Below are positions 33,158 to 44,500 of a DNA stretch of 49,504 nt, in pieces. Position 1 is the first letter of the stretch; every line of letters begins with the position of its first letter. Below the pieces are notes generated by a model. It had not been told where the DNA came from. It was given only the letters and a program-made list of their open reading frames with translations, and did no database searches. The DNA comes from Baffinella frigidus (taxonomy: Eukaryota; Cryptophyceae; Cryptomonadales; Baffinellaceae), in assembly GCA_026770585.1 (NCBI GenBank), contig MU646367.1, forward strand, positions 178,611 to 228,114, written 5' to 3'. Both the position numbers and the translations under genes were made by a program.

Positions 33158-33290
33158 AGTACCGGCGTGCAGAGCGGCCGCATCCTGCCGCAGTTCTCTG
33201 AGCAGGGGTTGCGGCCACCGCCCGGGCACGAGGAATCGCGCCAATGGGATCAAAAACGTGGAAAGCAGCCCCCCCCCTCGATCGACCCCC
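33158..33290 (-). repeat. Copy of the WDR7 5' end
   Basis: Homologous to 20450-20580, including the start codon (MRPLCTPVLALCQKL then stop, instead of MRPLCTLGLALWPDTP). It stands about 280 bp upstream of the predicted start of the GCC/RCC1 gene, in the same direction, so it could act as that gene's promoter. Confidence 0.75.
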
Positions 33291-33295
33291 CTAAC

Positions 33296-33560
33296 TTAAG
33301 TTGACACGCCCGAGAGACGGCCACTTTTGAGGGGAAAAAAATAAACGGAAAAATAATTAACGGCGAAATCGGTGGGTTTGGCAAACCGCCGCAATGGGGC
33401 GCGAAGTTCTCGATCCGTGGAGCATCCGCACACGGCCGCGTTCCTCCATGAAGCCATTCGGCGGTGCGCCGTGGAATCCGCCCAAGGTGACTGTTCCCGC
33501 ACTTCTCCTGCCCCGACATCCAGCCTTTGCCTTCAACTGACAATGGACTTGGCGTTGCGG
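33296..33560. repeat. Dispersed element, unoccupied version of the family P target
   Basis: The landmarks GGGCGCGAAGTTCTCGATCC, GTGGAGCATC, GGCCGCGTTCCTCCA, GTGGAATCCGCCCAAGGTGA and CTTCAACTGACAATGGACTT match, in order, 22383-22480 and 23060-23140. Those two are the flanks of the 553-bp palindromic insertion. Confidence 0.8.
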
Positions 33561-33633
33561 CCTCCCTTGCCTTGACCCCGCCTCGCGCGTGCATTCGATA
33601 ACCTGGGCATCTTCCGTGTCGGTGCAGACGCAG

Positions 33634-34722
33634 TCTCGTTGTTCCGCGAGAAACCCCCTCGGACGCACGCTTCAAGCTTATCAGAAACTTGGAAATCATC
33701 TTTCCAAACTATATTTCCCCGGGCACTGACCGATGGAACGTCGCCAATGCGCAGCCAATCGACACCAAGGCAGAGAAGGAGGGGCCTAAGAAGCCTGCCG
33801 AGTGGTTCTTTCGCTACCAGCGCATGATCGACGCACCCATCACTAAGATGGTAGGATCCCACTCCCCACGTTCTCTCTATCATGCGGTGCCTGTGGCGCG
33901 TGTGCTCAGGGGAAGAGTGTAGTGTTGTGAGGGCACCGTGGTGGCTAACCGTGGGATGGTGCACTGGTGCTAGGTGCACACCTCTGGAGAGTCGGCGAGC
34001 AACTTCGTTCAATGCGACCTCAATCCGGGAGTTGCGTATGACAAGCGCATCAACAAATGTGGGCACCATTCCCCCCAGCCCTTGACCGTGTGCATCCTGC
34101 AGTCTTTAATCGGGTTCGAGGCGCAGGCTGCACTGTCTGCCTCGTAGCTGACATGGTGTGGGTCCTGCACGCAGTCACCTTGCTGTTGTTCAACAACGGA
34201 GTTCCAACGGAGAAGGGGCGTTTCTTCACGGAGAACGAAGGCCTGCAGGCCTACACCGGCTACAACGACATGCAAAACCGCGGGCCGCACGGCATCCCTG
34301 GAGTGCCTCTGTCTCTCGGAAACGAGGGCCCGCCTGGCGTCGCCATTCTGCCGGACATTCGCAAGAACTACCCTGCCAGGGACGATGCCGACAGTGCGTG
34401 CCTGCCCCCCCCCACTCGCCTCGCTCCTTGACTTTCCCTCAACCTGGCTACATGCGGCCGCGCCTCGCGCAACACTGCTCTGTGAAATCAGGCTTCGGCT
34501 TTCCTGGATCAGTGAGCACCCTGACGGCCCGTGACTTCCTCGCGCGCAGAGTTGCAGGCGCCGAGCGACAGCCACTGGCGGGAAAACAAAGGGGCCAAGT
34601 CCCGGCCGACGACCGCGCTGCTCAAGGACAAGGGGCAGTGGACCGGCGTGCCGCCCGACCACAGCAAGAAAGGCGCCCGCCCCGATCTGATCCTCGCCGC
34701 CAAACCTCTGGAGGAGCGCTGA
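33634..34722 (+). CDS. Protein of unknown function, 5' end not resolved
   Basis: Four exons join in phase: 33634-33850, 33974-34058, 34175-34393 and 34550-34722, with the stop at 34720-34722. The visible protein is about 230 residues. It includes SDARFKLIRNLEIIFPNYIS, KKPAEWFFRYQRMID, FNNGVPTEKGRFFTENEGLQ, AYTGYNDMQNRGPHGIPGVP and a basic C-terminal stretch (DHSKKGARPDLILAAKPLEE). There is no signal peptide, membrane segment or repeat. The sequence is well composed and phase-consistent, so it is probably a real conserved protein, but I do not recognise the family. At least one upstream exon ending in phase 2 is missing; the 5' side is the dispersed element at 33296-33560. It converges with CSA. 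Confidence 0.65.
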
Positions 34723-35373
34723 CCGCTGGCCGAGGAGCGCTGATCGCTGAGCCGCCTCTCGGCATCCAACATCCTGCCTCCGCACCACGCACTGTCTCGC
34801 GTCGCTGCCTTAGTGTTTCCAATTTAAATTCGTTAATCTCCTCACTCATCGGTCCCGGAGTCTCTTTCAGCGAGGCCGGGGCCACATCAATCTACGATGT
34901 TTTTTTTGGTGCAAATGTTCCAAGCCGCGAATCTAATAAATCGCTGCTTAACGTCAGAGAGGACGCTCATGCCGAAGCAGGAACGCTGCGATGCACAACT
35001 GTACACACATTTACTGGTTGCGCACGGCGAAGTGCAGTCTTACAGTCAGGCCTCGTCTTCGCTCCACGCATCCTCGTCCCCCTCCCCGTCGCTCTCCGCG
35101 CCTCCCCACCTGCCCGGAAGCCCGCGAGTGTCAGAGCCAGCCCAGTCAAGCCTGTGAACCAAAATCTTGAATCCCAAACCCTACATTTAAACCCTACAGG
35201 GATATCCGGGCTATCTCTTAAGTGGAGAGGCAGTCAAATTTGACTGCCAAGAGGTCCTACGGCACTACCGTAGGGCGTGTGAGCCTACTCGCCACTTAAG
35301 GGATAACAACACCCTCGGCCGGTATCTGTTTTCCCAAAATGGTACCTGCGGGTGGACTGCACTAGTCCAGTAG

Positions 35374-35490
35374 AAGAGGGTTGACCAACGCGAGATTTAG
35401 TCAACCCTCTGGCAAAAAATTAAGAACACGCAGGCCCCAACATGTACTGGGTTCTTGTAACCCAGATATCCCAGTGAAGCCGAGCCCAGC
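35374..35490. repeat. Hairpin repeat family T, copy 1
   Basis: GAGGGTTGACCAACGCGAGA followed by TTTAGTCAACCCTCTGG forms a stem of about 11 bp. It is followed by AAATTAAGAACACGCAGG and GGGTTCTTGTA. The same series occurs at 45204-45312 with substitutions. Confidence 0.85.
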
Positions 35491-35569
35491 TGCCAGTGAG
35501 GACCACCTCTGGGAAGGCCTGTGTGAGGCCCGCTTCGAGAAACATTAGACCACCTCGAGTGCAATTGAC

Positions 35570-35694
35570 CAATACCGAGGTACCTCACTCATAAGAAACC
35601 GCCCCCCCCCTAGGACCATCCGTAGGGCCCTAGGAATGATCCTACTGTAGGGTCCTAGGGGGTGGCGTTTTCTCATGATCGGGGTACCCCTGTA
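35570..35694. mobile_element. Hairpin MITE-like element (family H), copy 2
   Basis: GAGGTACCTCACTCATAAGA and ACCGCC on the left pair with GGTGGCGTTTTCTCATGATC and GGGGTACCCC on the right, with CCCCCCCTAGGACC facing GGTCCTAGGGGG. It is diverged from copy 1 but has the same length and layout. Confidence 0.8.
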
Positions 35695-36103
35695 GTACTT
35701 GACTGACAAAACTGGTCACCAGGGGGCGCGTATCCTGGATGTTTCTGGAATGACAAAAACCGCCCTGCCCCCCCCCTCTGACGCGCGCCCGTGCTCTCCA
35801 TAGAGGACCGGGGCAGCCTTGTGCTCTCGTGGCCAGGTGCAGTGACAACACGCCACAAGAGGCTCGAAACCTGGTTGACAGTGTGGCGGGATGGCGAGGG
35901 CGCAAACCCTGTGGACGGCGGAGTCCACGCCAGGATGTTTGCGTCCTTGCCCTGCACACCATGCCATGTCATACATCAGAAAGGTGGCGGCTGCCTTCTT
36001 TCGAAAGTATTTCCTGGTACAAAGTCCAACGTTATTGCGCCCAGGAATGGCTCCAATTGCTGACTTTCGATGTGTTTCCAGGGAGAGAGTCTCAGAATCA
36101 AAT

Positions 36104-39100
36104 CTAGGCAAATCGCCAACTGCGACCTGGCGCGGTCAGCGGAGGCGAGTGAAGGGTAGGCAAGAACGCTTCCGCTGGCCAACTAAGACAGTTTCCGCAC
36201 GGGTGTGCTTCGGCAGGAAGCTGAAACATGGGTGGGACGCGTGAGGGACAGGTGTGTGCAGGAGGGGGCTGACCCCGGAAAAGATGGTCTCGCCGCGCGG
36301 CTGCGCGACGCAGCACTGCACCTGATGGGTGAGAGAGAGAGCCCGCGGTGAGGTTGCTTGCTGCGCAGCGCGTGGCGCGCGTGGGCAGAGGAAGGAAAGG
36401 AGGCTGGGACGCGCGGGTTGAGGGTGTTGAGGGATGAGGGTTCAGGGTTCAGGGTTCAGAGTTGAGGTCTGAGGGTTTACGTTTGAGGTTTTAGGGTTTG
36501 AGGTTTGAAGGTTGGGGGACGAGGGTTGAGGTTGTAGGGTTCAGGTTTTAGGATTTGGGGTGTAGAGATTGAGAAGAGGATGAGGGTTCTAGTTTCAGGG
36601 TCCAGGGTTTAGGGTTTAGGTTTCAGGGTTTAGGGTTGAGGGTGTAGGGTTGAGTGTTGAGGGTTGAGGGTTGAGGGTTGAGGCTCAGGGGGTGGACCGT
36701 GTCCATGTGGCCGGGGAGCGTGGCGAGACGTTCCCCCGACTGCAAGTCAGCCACGATCACGTCTCGCCTTCGAGGATGGAACACCAGTCGCGACTGCCAC
36801 GATACTGCGAGCTGCACCTGCAAGGAGCGAGGGGAGAGGTGCTTCTGTGTCACGTCTTGCAAGTCTCCAACGTGTTGTTAAATGCCGTCTGGTCCTAAGT
36901 CCCAAACCCTGAACTCTAGACCCTGAACCCTAGATCTTGAAACCTGAACCCTCATCCCTGAACACGGGGCCCTAAACCCGGAACCCGGAACTCAGAACCC
37001 GGATCCCGGAATCTTGAACCATAAACCCTGAACTCTAAACCAGAATCCCGGAACCATTAATCCTGAAACCTGAACCATAAAGCAAGCACCCTGGACCCTG
37101 AAACCTGAACCCGGAACCCGGAACCCAGAACCATGAAAACCCTGCTGGGCAGGGCAGGGGGGGATGCGCGCAGATCTGCTTCGGAGGGGCTCGCAACCTT
37201 TTTGTAGAAGGTCGATTCGTCCTGCGGGAACTTTCCAAAGTTGGCGACTTCCAGCTCGTACGAGACAGGGTTCCACAGCCGCATGTGCCCGTCTACGCCG
37301 CTTGTTAACAAGTTTCTGCAAAACACGAACCAGGGTTGAGAGCTGGGGGTGGTGGGTTCAGGCGTGAGGGCTTCTAGCTTGGGGCTTAGGGCGTGGGGTT
37401 TAGGGCTTAGGGTTTAGGCTTTAGGGTTTAGGGTTTGGGGTTCAGAGTGCAGGATTTACGTGTTAGGTTTGAGAGTTGAGGGTTCAGGGGTTCGGCTTTA
37501 GGGATTAGGGACTATGGTTGAGGTGTCAGGCTTCAGGCTTTAGGCTTCAGGCTTCAGGCTTCAGGAGTCAGGCTTCAGGCTTGATGGTTGAGGCGTGAGG
37601 CTTGAAGTTTGAGGCTTGAAGTTTGAGGCTTGATAGTTGAGGGTTGGGGGTTAAGGGTTTAAGGTTTAGGGATGAGGGTGGAGGGTTGAGGGTTGAGGGT
37701 TGAGGTTGAGAGTTTGAGGTTTAGGGTTTGAGGCTCAGGGTGTAGGGTTTAGGTTTTATGATTTAGGGTTAAGGGTTTAGGGTTTGGGGTATAGGGTTTG
37801 AGGTTGAGGGTTGAGGGTTTGGGGTGTACGGTTCAGGATTTACGGTTTAGGGTTTAGGGTTGAGGGTTTGAGGCGGTTGAGGGTTGAGGGTTGAGGGTGT
37901 GAGGCGGTTTAGGGTTTAGAGTTTAAAGTTTAAAATTTAGAGTTGAGGGTTTAGCATTTAGCGTTGAGGGTTTAGGGTTGATGGTTTGGGGTTTGGGGTT
38001 TAGGGTTTAGAGTTTAGGGTTTAGGGTTCAGGGTTTAGGGTTTAGGGTTTAGGGTTTAGGGTTTAGGGTTTAGGGTTTGGAGTGTAGGGTGTTGTTTAAA
38101 GTTTAAAATTTAGAATTGAGGGTTTAGGGTTTAGGGTTTGGGGTTTGGGGTTGAGGGTTGAGGGTTTAGGGTTCAGGGTTTAGAGTTTAGGGTGTAGGGT
38201 TTCGGGTTCAGGGTTCAGGGTTTAGGGTTTAGGGTTTAGGATTTAGGGTTTCAGGTTTAGAGCTGAGGGTTGAGGGTTAAGGGTTCAGGGTTCAGGGTAT
38301 AGGATTTGGAGTTTGGAGTCTGGATTTAGGGGTTTAGGGTTTGAGGTTCAGGGTTTAGTGGTTAGGTTTGATGATTTGGGGTTAAGGTTTAAGGGTTTAG
38401 GGTTCAGGGTGTAGGATTTGGAGTTTGGAGTTTGGATTTAGGGGTTTAGGGTTTGAGGTTCAGGTCTTAGGGTTTAGGTTTGATGATTTAGGGTTAAGGT
38501 TTCAGGGTTTAGTGTTTGAGTTCAGGGTTCAGGGTCCAGGGTTCAGGGTTCAGGGTTGAGGGGTTAGAGTTTGGAGTTTAGGGTTTAGGTTTGAGGTTGA
38601 AGGTTGACGGTGGAGGGTTGTGATTTGAGGGTTTAGGGTTTAGGGCTAAGAGTTCAGGGTTCAGGGTTCAGGGTTCAGGGTTCAGGGTTCAGGGTTCAGG
38701 GTTCAGGGTTCAGGGTTTAGGTTCTACGGTTAAGGGTTGAGGGTGTGGGGTTTAGGGTTGTGGGTTTAGAGCTGAGGGTTTAGGGTTTTAGGTGTAGGGT
38801 TTAGGGTTTAGGGTGTAGGGTTTGGAGTTTGGAGTTTGAAGCTTAAGTAAGGCCGGGGGGGGCAGCAGGAGAACGTCGCAATGGCGTAGCGCAATGGCGT
38901 TGGTAGAGGTTGCGGGAACACTGGGCCGATTTCCGAGAGGAAAAACAGATATTGAGATTTGGGGTTGAGGGTTATTGGTTTCGGGTTTCATGGTTTTAGA
39001 GTTTAGGGTTTAGGGTCTGGGGGGTTGGGTTTGGGGTTCAGGGTTGAAGTGCCTAGCCGGTTTTCCCACCATGACTTAGGGTTCAGGGGCTAGGGTTAAG

Positions 39101-40535
39101 GGTTGAGGGGTTAGGGTTTGATGGTGAGGGTTTAGACTTAGGATTTTAGGGTTCAGGGTTTAGGCGTTGGGATTTAGAGTTGAGGGTTTAGGATTTAGGG
39201 TTGAGGGTTGAGGGTTGAGGGTTTATTGTTTAGGGTTGAGGGTTTAGGGTTCCGGGTTTAGGGTTTCGGGTTTAGGGTTCCGGGTTTGGGGTTTAGGGTT
39301 TTGGGTTCAGGGGTAAGGGTTCAGGGTTCAGGGTTTAGGGTTTAGGGTTTAGGGTTTAGGGTTTAGGGTTTATGATTGATGGTTTAGGGCTTAGGGTTTA
39401 GGGTTCAGGGTTCAGGGTTCAGGGGTTTTGGTGCAATTTTCAAGGTTTGGTTTTAGGGTTTAGGGTTTAGGGTTCAGGGTTCAGGGTACAGAGTTTAGGG
39501 TTCAGGGTTTGGTTTTACGGTTTAGGATTTAGGGTTTTGGGTTTAGGGTTTTAGAGTTCAGGGTTGAGGTTTAAGGGTTCAGGGTTCAGGGTTCAGGGTT
39601 TAGGGCTTAGGGTGTAGGGTTGGAGTGCCGGCATGCTCAGCGCTGGGGGCGCACCTCCCGTCCGGGGAGTAGATCACGGCGGAGACGCCGCCCGTGTGCG
39701 CCAGGGGGGCGTAGTTGCGGCGTGCGGCAGCCCCCCCGCCCCCCTCGGGTTCTTCCACGCCGCGGAGAAATTCGCGGCTGCGCTTCCCCCTGTTGAGTTG
39801 CGGCGCCTCGTCCTTGCTGAGCATCGCGACGCACGAGGCCGTACGCCGGATGTCCCACACGCGCAGGGTGCCGTCTTGGCCGCCCGTGGCGAGCACGAAC
39901 TCGTCGGTGCTGGACCACGCGAGGCACGTCACCGCCCCACGGTGGCCAGCGAGCGTGTGCTGCCGCGCGCCGGAGTTGAGGTCGCACAGGCACGCGCGCC
40001 CGTCGCCGCACGCGACCGCCACGAGGCTGTGGTTCACCGCGTTCTGCGGGAGGTTCACGTCGAACACCTTTTCTGACATGGTGAAGGCGTAGACGACTTT
40101 TGCGTTGTTGGTGTCCCACACCCGCACGGACTTGTCGAAACTGCCCGTCACGAACATGCCCGTGTCGCGGGGATACCACCCCACGCCTGTGACGCTGAAT
40201 TCGTGGGCGTCGCCGCGCACCAGGCGCACCACGCACTCGAACGTTCGATGCTGTGAAGACTGGCTCTCCTCGACGTCGAGGATCGCGAGCGCGCCGTTGG
40301 CGTGCCCGCAGAGCAGGTACCGGTCCTCCACGGCATCGACAGACATGCACGCCACTTCGGAGCCGTGCGGCGGCATGATCTCGCGCAAGCTGCTCAGCTG
40401 CACCTGCCGCGCACGGATGTCCATCACGGCCCTCTGGATCGCCAGCGGGCGCAGCCTCCCCTCCTCCTGCTCAGCCAGCAGCTTGAAGAGCGGCCCTGGC
40501 AGCTTGGGGACGTCGCGCTTTTCGACGTACGCCAT
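36104..40535 (-). CDS. ERCC8: CSA/ERCC8 WD40 protein, transcription-coupled repair
   Basis: Five exons in phase: 39655-40535, 37198-37315, 36698-36817, 36274-36321 and 36104-36220, giving 427 residues (human CSA is about 396). The protein follows CSA block by block: EDRYLLCGHANGALAILDVE, VTGVGWYPRDTGMFVTGSFD, KSVRVWDTNNAKVVYAF, ATGGQDGTLRVWDIRR, LLTSGVDGHMRLWNP, GERLATLPGHMDTVQCCVAQ. WDIRR fits the DWD box by which CSA binds DDB1 in a CUL4 ubiquitin ligase that acts on RNA polymerase II stalled at DNA damage. The start is the ATG at 40535 (MAYVEKRDVPKLPG). Intron 1 (37316-39654) is almost wholly telomere-like repeat. The last exon (ends SWRFA) is the least conserved. The gene is divergent from CWC22, 920 bp apart. 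Confidence 0.88.
36415..36690 (+). repeat. GGTTGAGGG/GGTTCAGGG array in CSA intron 3
   Basis: This fills intron 36322-36697 between two short CSA exons. The sense (minus) strand reads CCCTCAACC. Confidence 0.85.
36899..37137 (+). repeat. CCCTGAACC/CCCGGAACC array antisense to CSA
   Basis: In CSA intron 36818-37197 the C-rich strand is the plus strand, opposite to the gene's other introns. Units drift from CCCTGAA to CCCGGAA. This is the second exception to the strand rule. Confidence 0.9.
37325..39640 (+). repeat. 2.3-kb telomere-like array forming CSA intron 1
   Basis: Degenerate GGTTTAGGG, GGTTCAGGG and GGTTGAGGG units run almost without break from acceptor to donor. GGTTCAGGG repeats are near-perfect at 38650-38715 and TTTAGGG at 38030-38080. 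Only about 120 bp near 38840-38960 is non-repetitive. The sense strand reads CCCTAAA. Confidence 0.95.
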
Positions 40536-41455
40536 TCTGACGTGCTCCTGCCGCTCCCCCCGGACTCCTCCCACGTCCCCCTCGCCCCGCCGCCCTCACG
40601 CTGTCCAGCTAGATTTTCTGCAGCGCGTCTGGAGGGTACACACCATTTCCTGGCCACCCTGGATGAGGGAGGGGCTGCGCTCAGCTACACGCTGCCAGCA
40701 AGTGAAAAACAATGCAGCCCCTTCACGACACGCGATCACTTGCAGCGGCGAACCTTTCGCCGCTGCCTCCTGCTGGAAACGTCGCAACGGAAGATCGCAA
40801 CGTTTCCAGCAGGAAGCAGCGAGTGGGGTCGGGCTGGCAGGTGCAAGGGAGCATGACAGACGGAGTGTGAGGCAGAACATGGCCCGAATCCCAGCTTTCG
40901 CCTGGACGTCGGGCGATTCCTTGTCACCTCTGTTTCCATGCTTTTTGGTGGGTCCCGCAAGCTAGAACGGAAACGGGCCCCATCCTCACGGACAGACGAA
41001 CCTGGAGCGAGGAGCGAAGCGCTTGGTGCGTTCTGGTCCGGACCTCCTCTGGTTCAGAGGGGAGGGAGGGGTCCTTACAAGCGACCCGGGGAAGGCTGCG
41101 AACGAGGATCTGGTGTTAACTTTGGCGTCGAAAGTCACTTTTGACTTTGCCAAAAGTAAACATGAGGTCATCAACCCCTCAGGGAAAGACCAAATCCTCG
41201 ATTCTCGACCTCGGATTTACCTTGCCAGCCAGGCGAATTCCCCTGGATGTGTTAACTTAAGTCTAAAGTTTTGTACAAAATCAACTTTTGGTAACAAGTC
41301 GAAATCATCGATTTGGTCCTTCCGGAGGGTTTTTGGTGGAAGTTGACCTAAAACTCAGAAATTTCAAGAATCCTCTCGCTTCGTTGAGCGGGACGGTCGT
41401 TGGTCCGTTTGGAGCAGGCTGCGCTTGAGGAAAGCGGTTGTTATCTGCTGGAATC
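40536..41455. promoter_or_regulatory. Divergent CSA/CWC22 intergenic region
   Basis: These 920 bp separate the two start codons, so both promoters must lie here. I see no TATA box. The only obvious structures are the hairpin at 40769-40813 and a small one near 41129-41155 (AAAGTCACTTTTGACTTT). No coding exon is supported. Confidence 0.6.
40769..40813. repeat. 14-bp perfect-stem hairpin
   Basis: CCTGCTGGAAACGT at 40769 pairs with ACGTTTCCAGCAGG ending at 40813, with a 17-bp loop (CGCAACGGAAGATCGCA). It lies about 235 bp upstream of the CSA start and could be a regulatory palindrome or a minimal foldback element. Confidence 0.9.
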
Positions 41456-41483
41456 ATGGGGAAGAAGAAGGCGAGCAAGAGCG

Positions 41484-41518
<35 letters not shown>

Positions 41519-44500
41519 GCGAGCAGCAGGAGCCAGAGCCCGAAGCGGGATTCCGGCAAGGGCGAGGAGCTGGGCGGGCGGGACGGCGATGATGGTGGGG
41601 ACAGGGATAGGCGTGTTGACGAGGATGGCGGCGAGGGCGCGGCGGACGGGGCTGCCGGCGGCGGTCCGCGTGGACCCTCGCACATGGAACGGAGCAAGAT
41701 GATGCCGGTGGGGAAGGCGGGCGGAGCGTACGTCCCGCCGTTCAGGCTCAAACAAATGCAGGCTGAGATGGAAAGCAAGGCGAGCCCGGAGTATCAGCGC
41801 CTGACGTGGGAGGCTCTCAAGAAGGGGATTAACGGTAACGTGAACAAGGTGACCAAGACCAACATGACGACCATCATCCAGGATCTGTTGAAGGAGAACC
41901 TTGTTCGGGGGCGCGGGCTCTACTGCCGGTCAGTAATGAAGGCAGTGCTCGCCTCCCCGGGGTTCGCCAACGTCTACGCGGCGCTGACGGCCGTAATCAA
42001 CACCAAGCTGCCCGAGAACGGCGAGACGCTGCTCAAGCGCGTCATCATGCAGTTCCGCCGCTCCTACAAGCGTAACGACAAGCCTGTGTGCACCGCCATG
42101 GTCAAGTTCATCGCGCATTTAATCAACCAGCAGGTTGCGCACGAGATTCTCGGCCTCCAGGTTGCCACCACACCCCTTCCCAGCTCCCCTCCCCCCTCCC
42201 CCACACACAATGCTAAGCAGGTGCCAGGTGCCAGGTGCCTGCAGGTGCCAGCTTCCGAGCGGGCAGCGTGCGTCAACAGGCTCTGCGTGCGGCGCGGGTG
42301 TGTCCCACAGCTTTCTAGCAGCTCCCAGGCTGGCTAGGCGGTTGGTAGTGACGCGAGTTGGTTGTTGATGCGCAGCTGCTGACGGTGCTGCTGGAGAAGC
42401 CGACGGACGACTCGGTAGAACTTGCGGTCTCGTTCGTCAAGGAGTCTGGCGCCGCCATGATGCAGCTCTCCCCACAGGTTCCCCGTGCCCCGCCCCCCCC
42501 ACCTTATCCACAACCCCCGCCCGCGCCTGTCCTCATCCAGAGACCTGGGCCTGTACGCAGGCAGATCGCGGAGTGGCGGAGGATAACCCGGGTTGGTGGC
42601 TGGGTGGCCGCAGGGGCTGCACGCGATCTTCGAGCGGTTCCGCGGGGTGCTGCACGAGGGGTCCATCGACAAGCGGGTACAGTACATGATCGAGGGGCTG
42701 TTTGCCGTTCGGAAGACCAGCTTCGCGGAGTTCCCCGCAGTGGACGAGGCGCTTGATCTGGTGGACAGTGACGACCAGATCACCCACGAGCTCTCTCTCG
42801 ATGACGCGATGGACCCCGAGCCCGTGCTGGACGTGTTCCACCTGGACGACAAGTTCGAGGAGCACGAGGAGCAGTGGGCGGCGCTGCGGAAGGAGCTGCT
42901 GGGCGACGAGTCGGAGAGCGGGGAGGATGGGGACGACGACGAGGAGGACGAGTCGGATAGCGAGGACGAGAAGGCGGTGGTGCAGCAGCAGGAGATCCAG
43001 GACCAGACGGAGACGGACCTCGTCAACCTGCGGCGCACGATCTACCTGACGATCCAGAGCAGCATGCAGGCGGACGAGGCGGCGCACAAGCTGCTCTCGC
43101 TGCAGACCAAGGACGGCCAGGAGCGCGAGCTGCTGCGCATGATCATCGAGTGCGGCATCCAGGAGAAGAGCTACATGAAGTAATCTCGCGAACCCTCAAC
43201 ACTCAAACACTAACCACTCAAACCTCAACACTAACCACTAAACCCTGAACCTCAAACCCTAAACCCTAAACACTCAACTCTAAACCCTGAACCCACCCTA
43301 AATCCACCCCAAACCCCAAACCCCAAACCCCAAACCCCAAACCCCAAACCCCAAACCCCAAACCCCAAACCCCAAACCCCAAACCAGGTTCTACGGCGTG
43401 GTGGCCGAGCGGTTCTGCAAGCTGAAGAAGGAGAACGCAGAGACGTTCGATGAGCTCTTCGCGCAGTACTACGCCACGGTCTCGCCCCACTGCCTCTCCC
43501 TCTTTTCCCCTAGCTATCCTCCCAATTCCGCTGCTCCCGCGTGTTGACTAGCTAGCGTCGCACTTCCACTGCTCCCAGCACCCTTCCAGCCGTCCCTCAC
43601 ACTCGCGAGTACCTTCCACCCTGAAGAGCCCTTGAATAACTCGGTGGATCGCGACGCCTGCACCCTAGCCTGATTCCGCGTGACTGTGTGCCATGAGCGC
43701 TGAGATAAGAGGCGCCGAGAGAGGAAGAGCAGCAGGAGACTTGCCGCGCGGCACGAGAGGCGAAACGCGGGGGGGTCTCTGCTGAGGTGGGGGTGGCGGG
43801 TGCAGGTGCACCGGCTGGAGACGAACAAGCTGCGCAACGTTGCCAAGATCTTCGCGCACCTTCTGCACACGGACTCGATGCCCTGGACGGTGCTCGAGTA
43901 CATCCGCCTCAACGAAGAGGAGACCACGTCCTCCTCCCGTATCTTCATCAAGATCCTGTTCCAGGAGATCTCCGAGTTCCTGGGGCTCCCGAAGCTCAAG
44001 GAGCGGCTGGAGGACAAGTTCATGCTCCAGTACTTCGAAGGCCTCCTCCCGCGCGACAACCCCCGCAACACCCGCTTCGCCATCAACTTCTTCACCTCCA
44101 TCGGTCTCGGCGGCATCACCGAGGAGCTGCGCGCACACCTCAAGAACATGCCCAAGATGATCATGCAGCGCCCGCAGTCCTCGTCCGAGTCAGACTCCTC
44201 CTCCTCCTCATCCTCTTCGTCCTCCTCCAGGTCCGTCCCCGAATCCCAGACCTTGATTATCGCACCCGTTTTCGCGGGAGGGGGGGGGTGCAATGTCTAG
44301 CTCTGCCTCAGTCTGATTCAGGCTCGCCAAATCAGCGCGCCCAGACTCGTTTTCGCTCCAACGTTGACGGATGTGTACCGCAGCCCCTAGAACGTCAACT
44401 TGAGGATAGGATAGTCGGTCAACCCAACTGAGGAAGAGCTAGAACGTGGCTTCCGCAATCGACATGATCCGGTCACCGGGAATGAAGAATACACCACTGG

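Larger units (their letters stand above)
34723..36103. other. Intergenic region with hairpin elements
   Basis: No exon is supported. It contains a short CCCTAAA-like stretch (35165-35200), a palindrome with CTCTTAAGTGGAG and CGCCACTTAAGGG (35210-35305), the hairpin at 35374-35412, family H copy 2, and about 400 bp (35700-36100) of ordinary sequence without recognised content. It separates the convergent 3' ends of the unknown gene and CSA. Confidence 0.6.

Noticed and set aside
36623-37326. Two separate small WD40 genes
   Set aside because: Their exons join in phase to the 39655-40535 exon and match the C-terminal blades of CSA in order.
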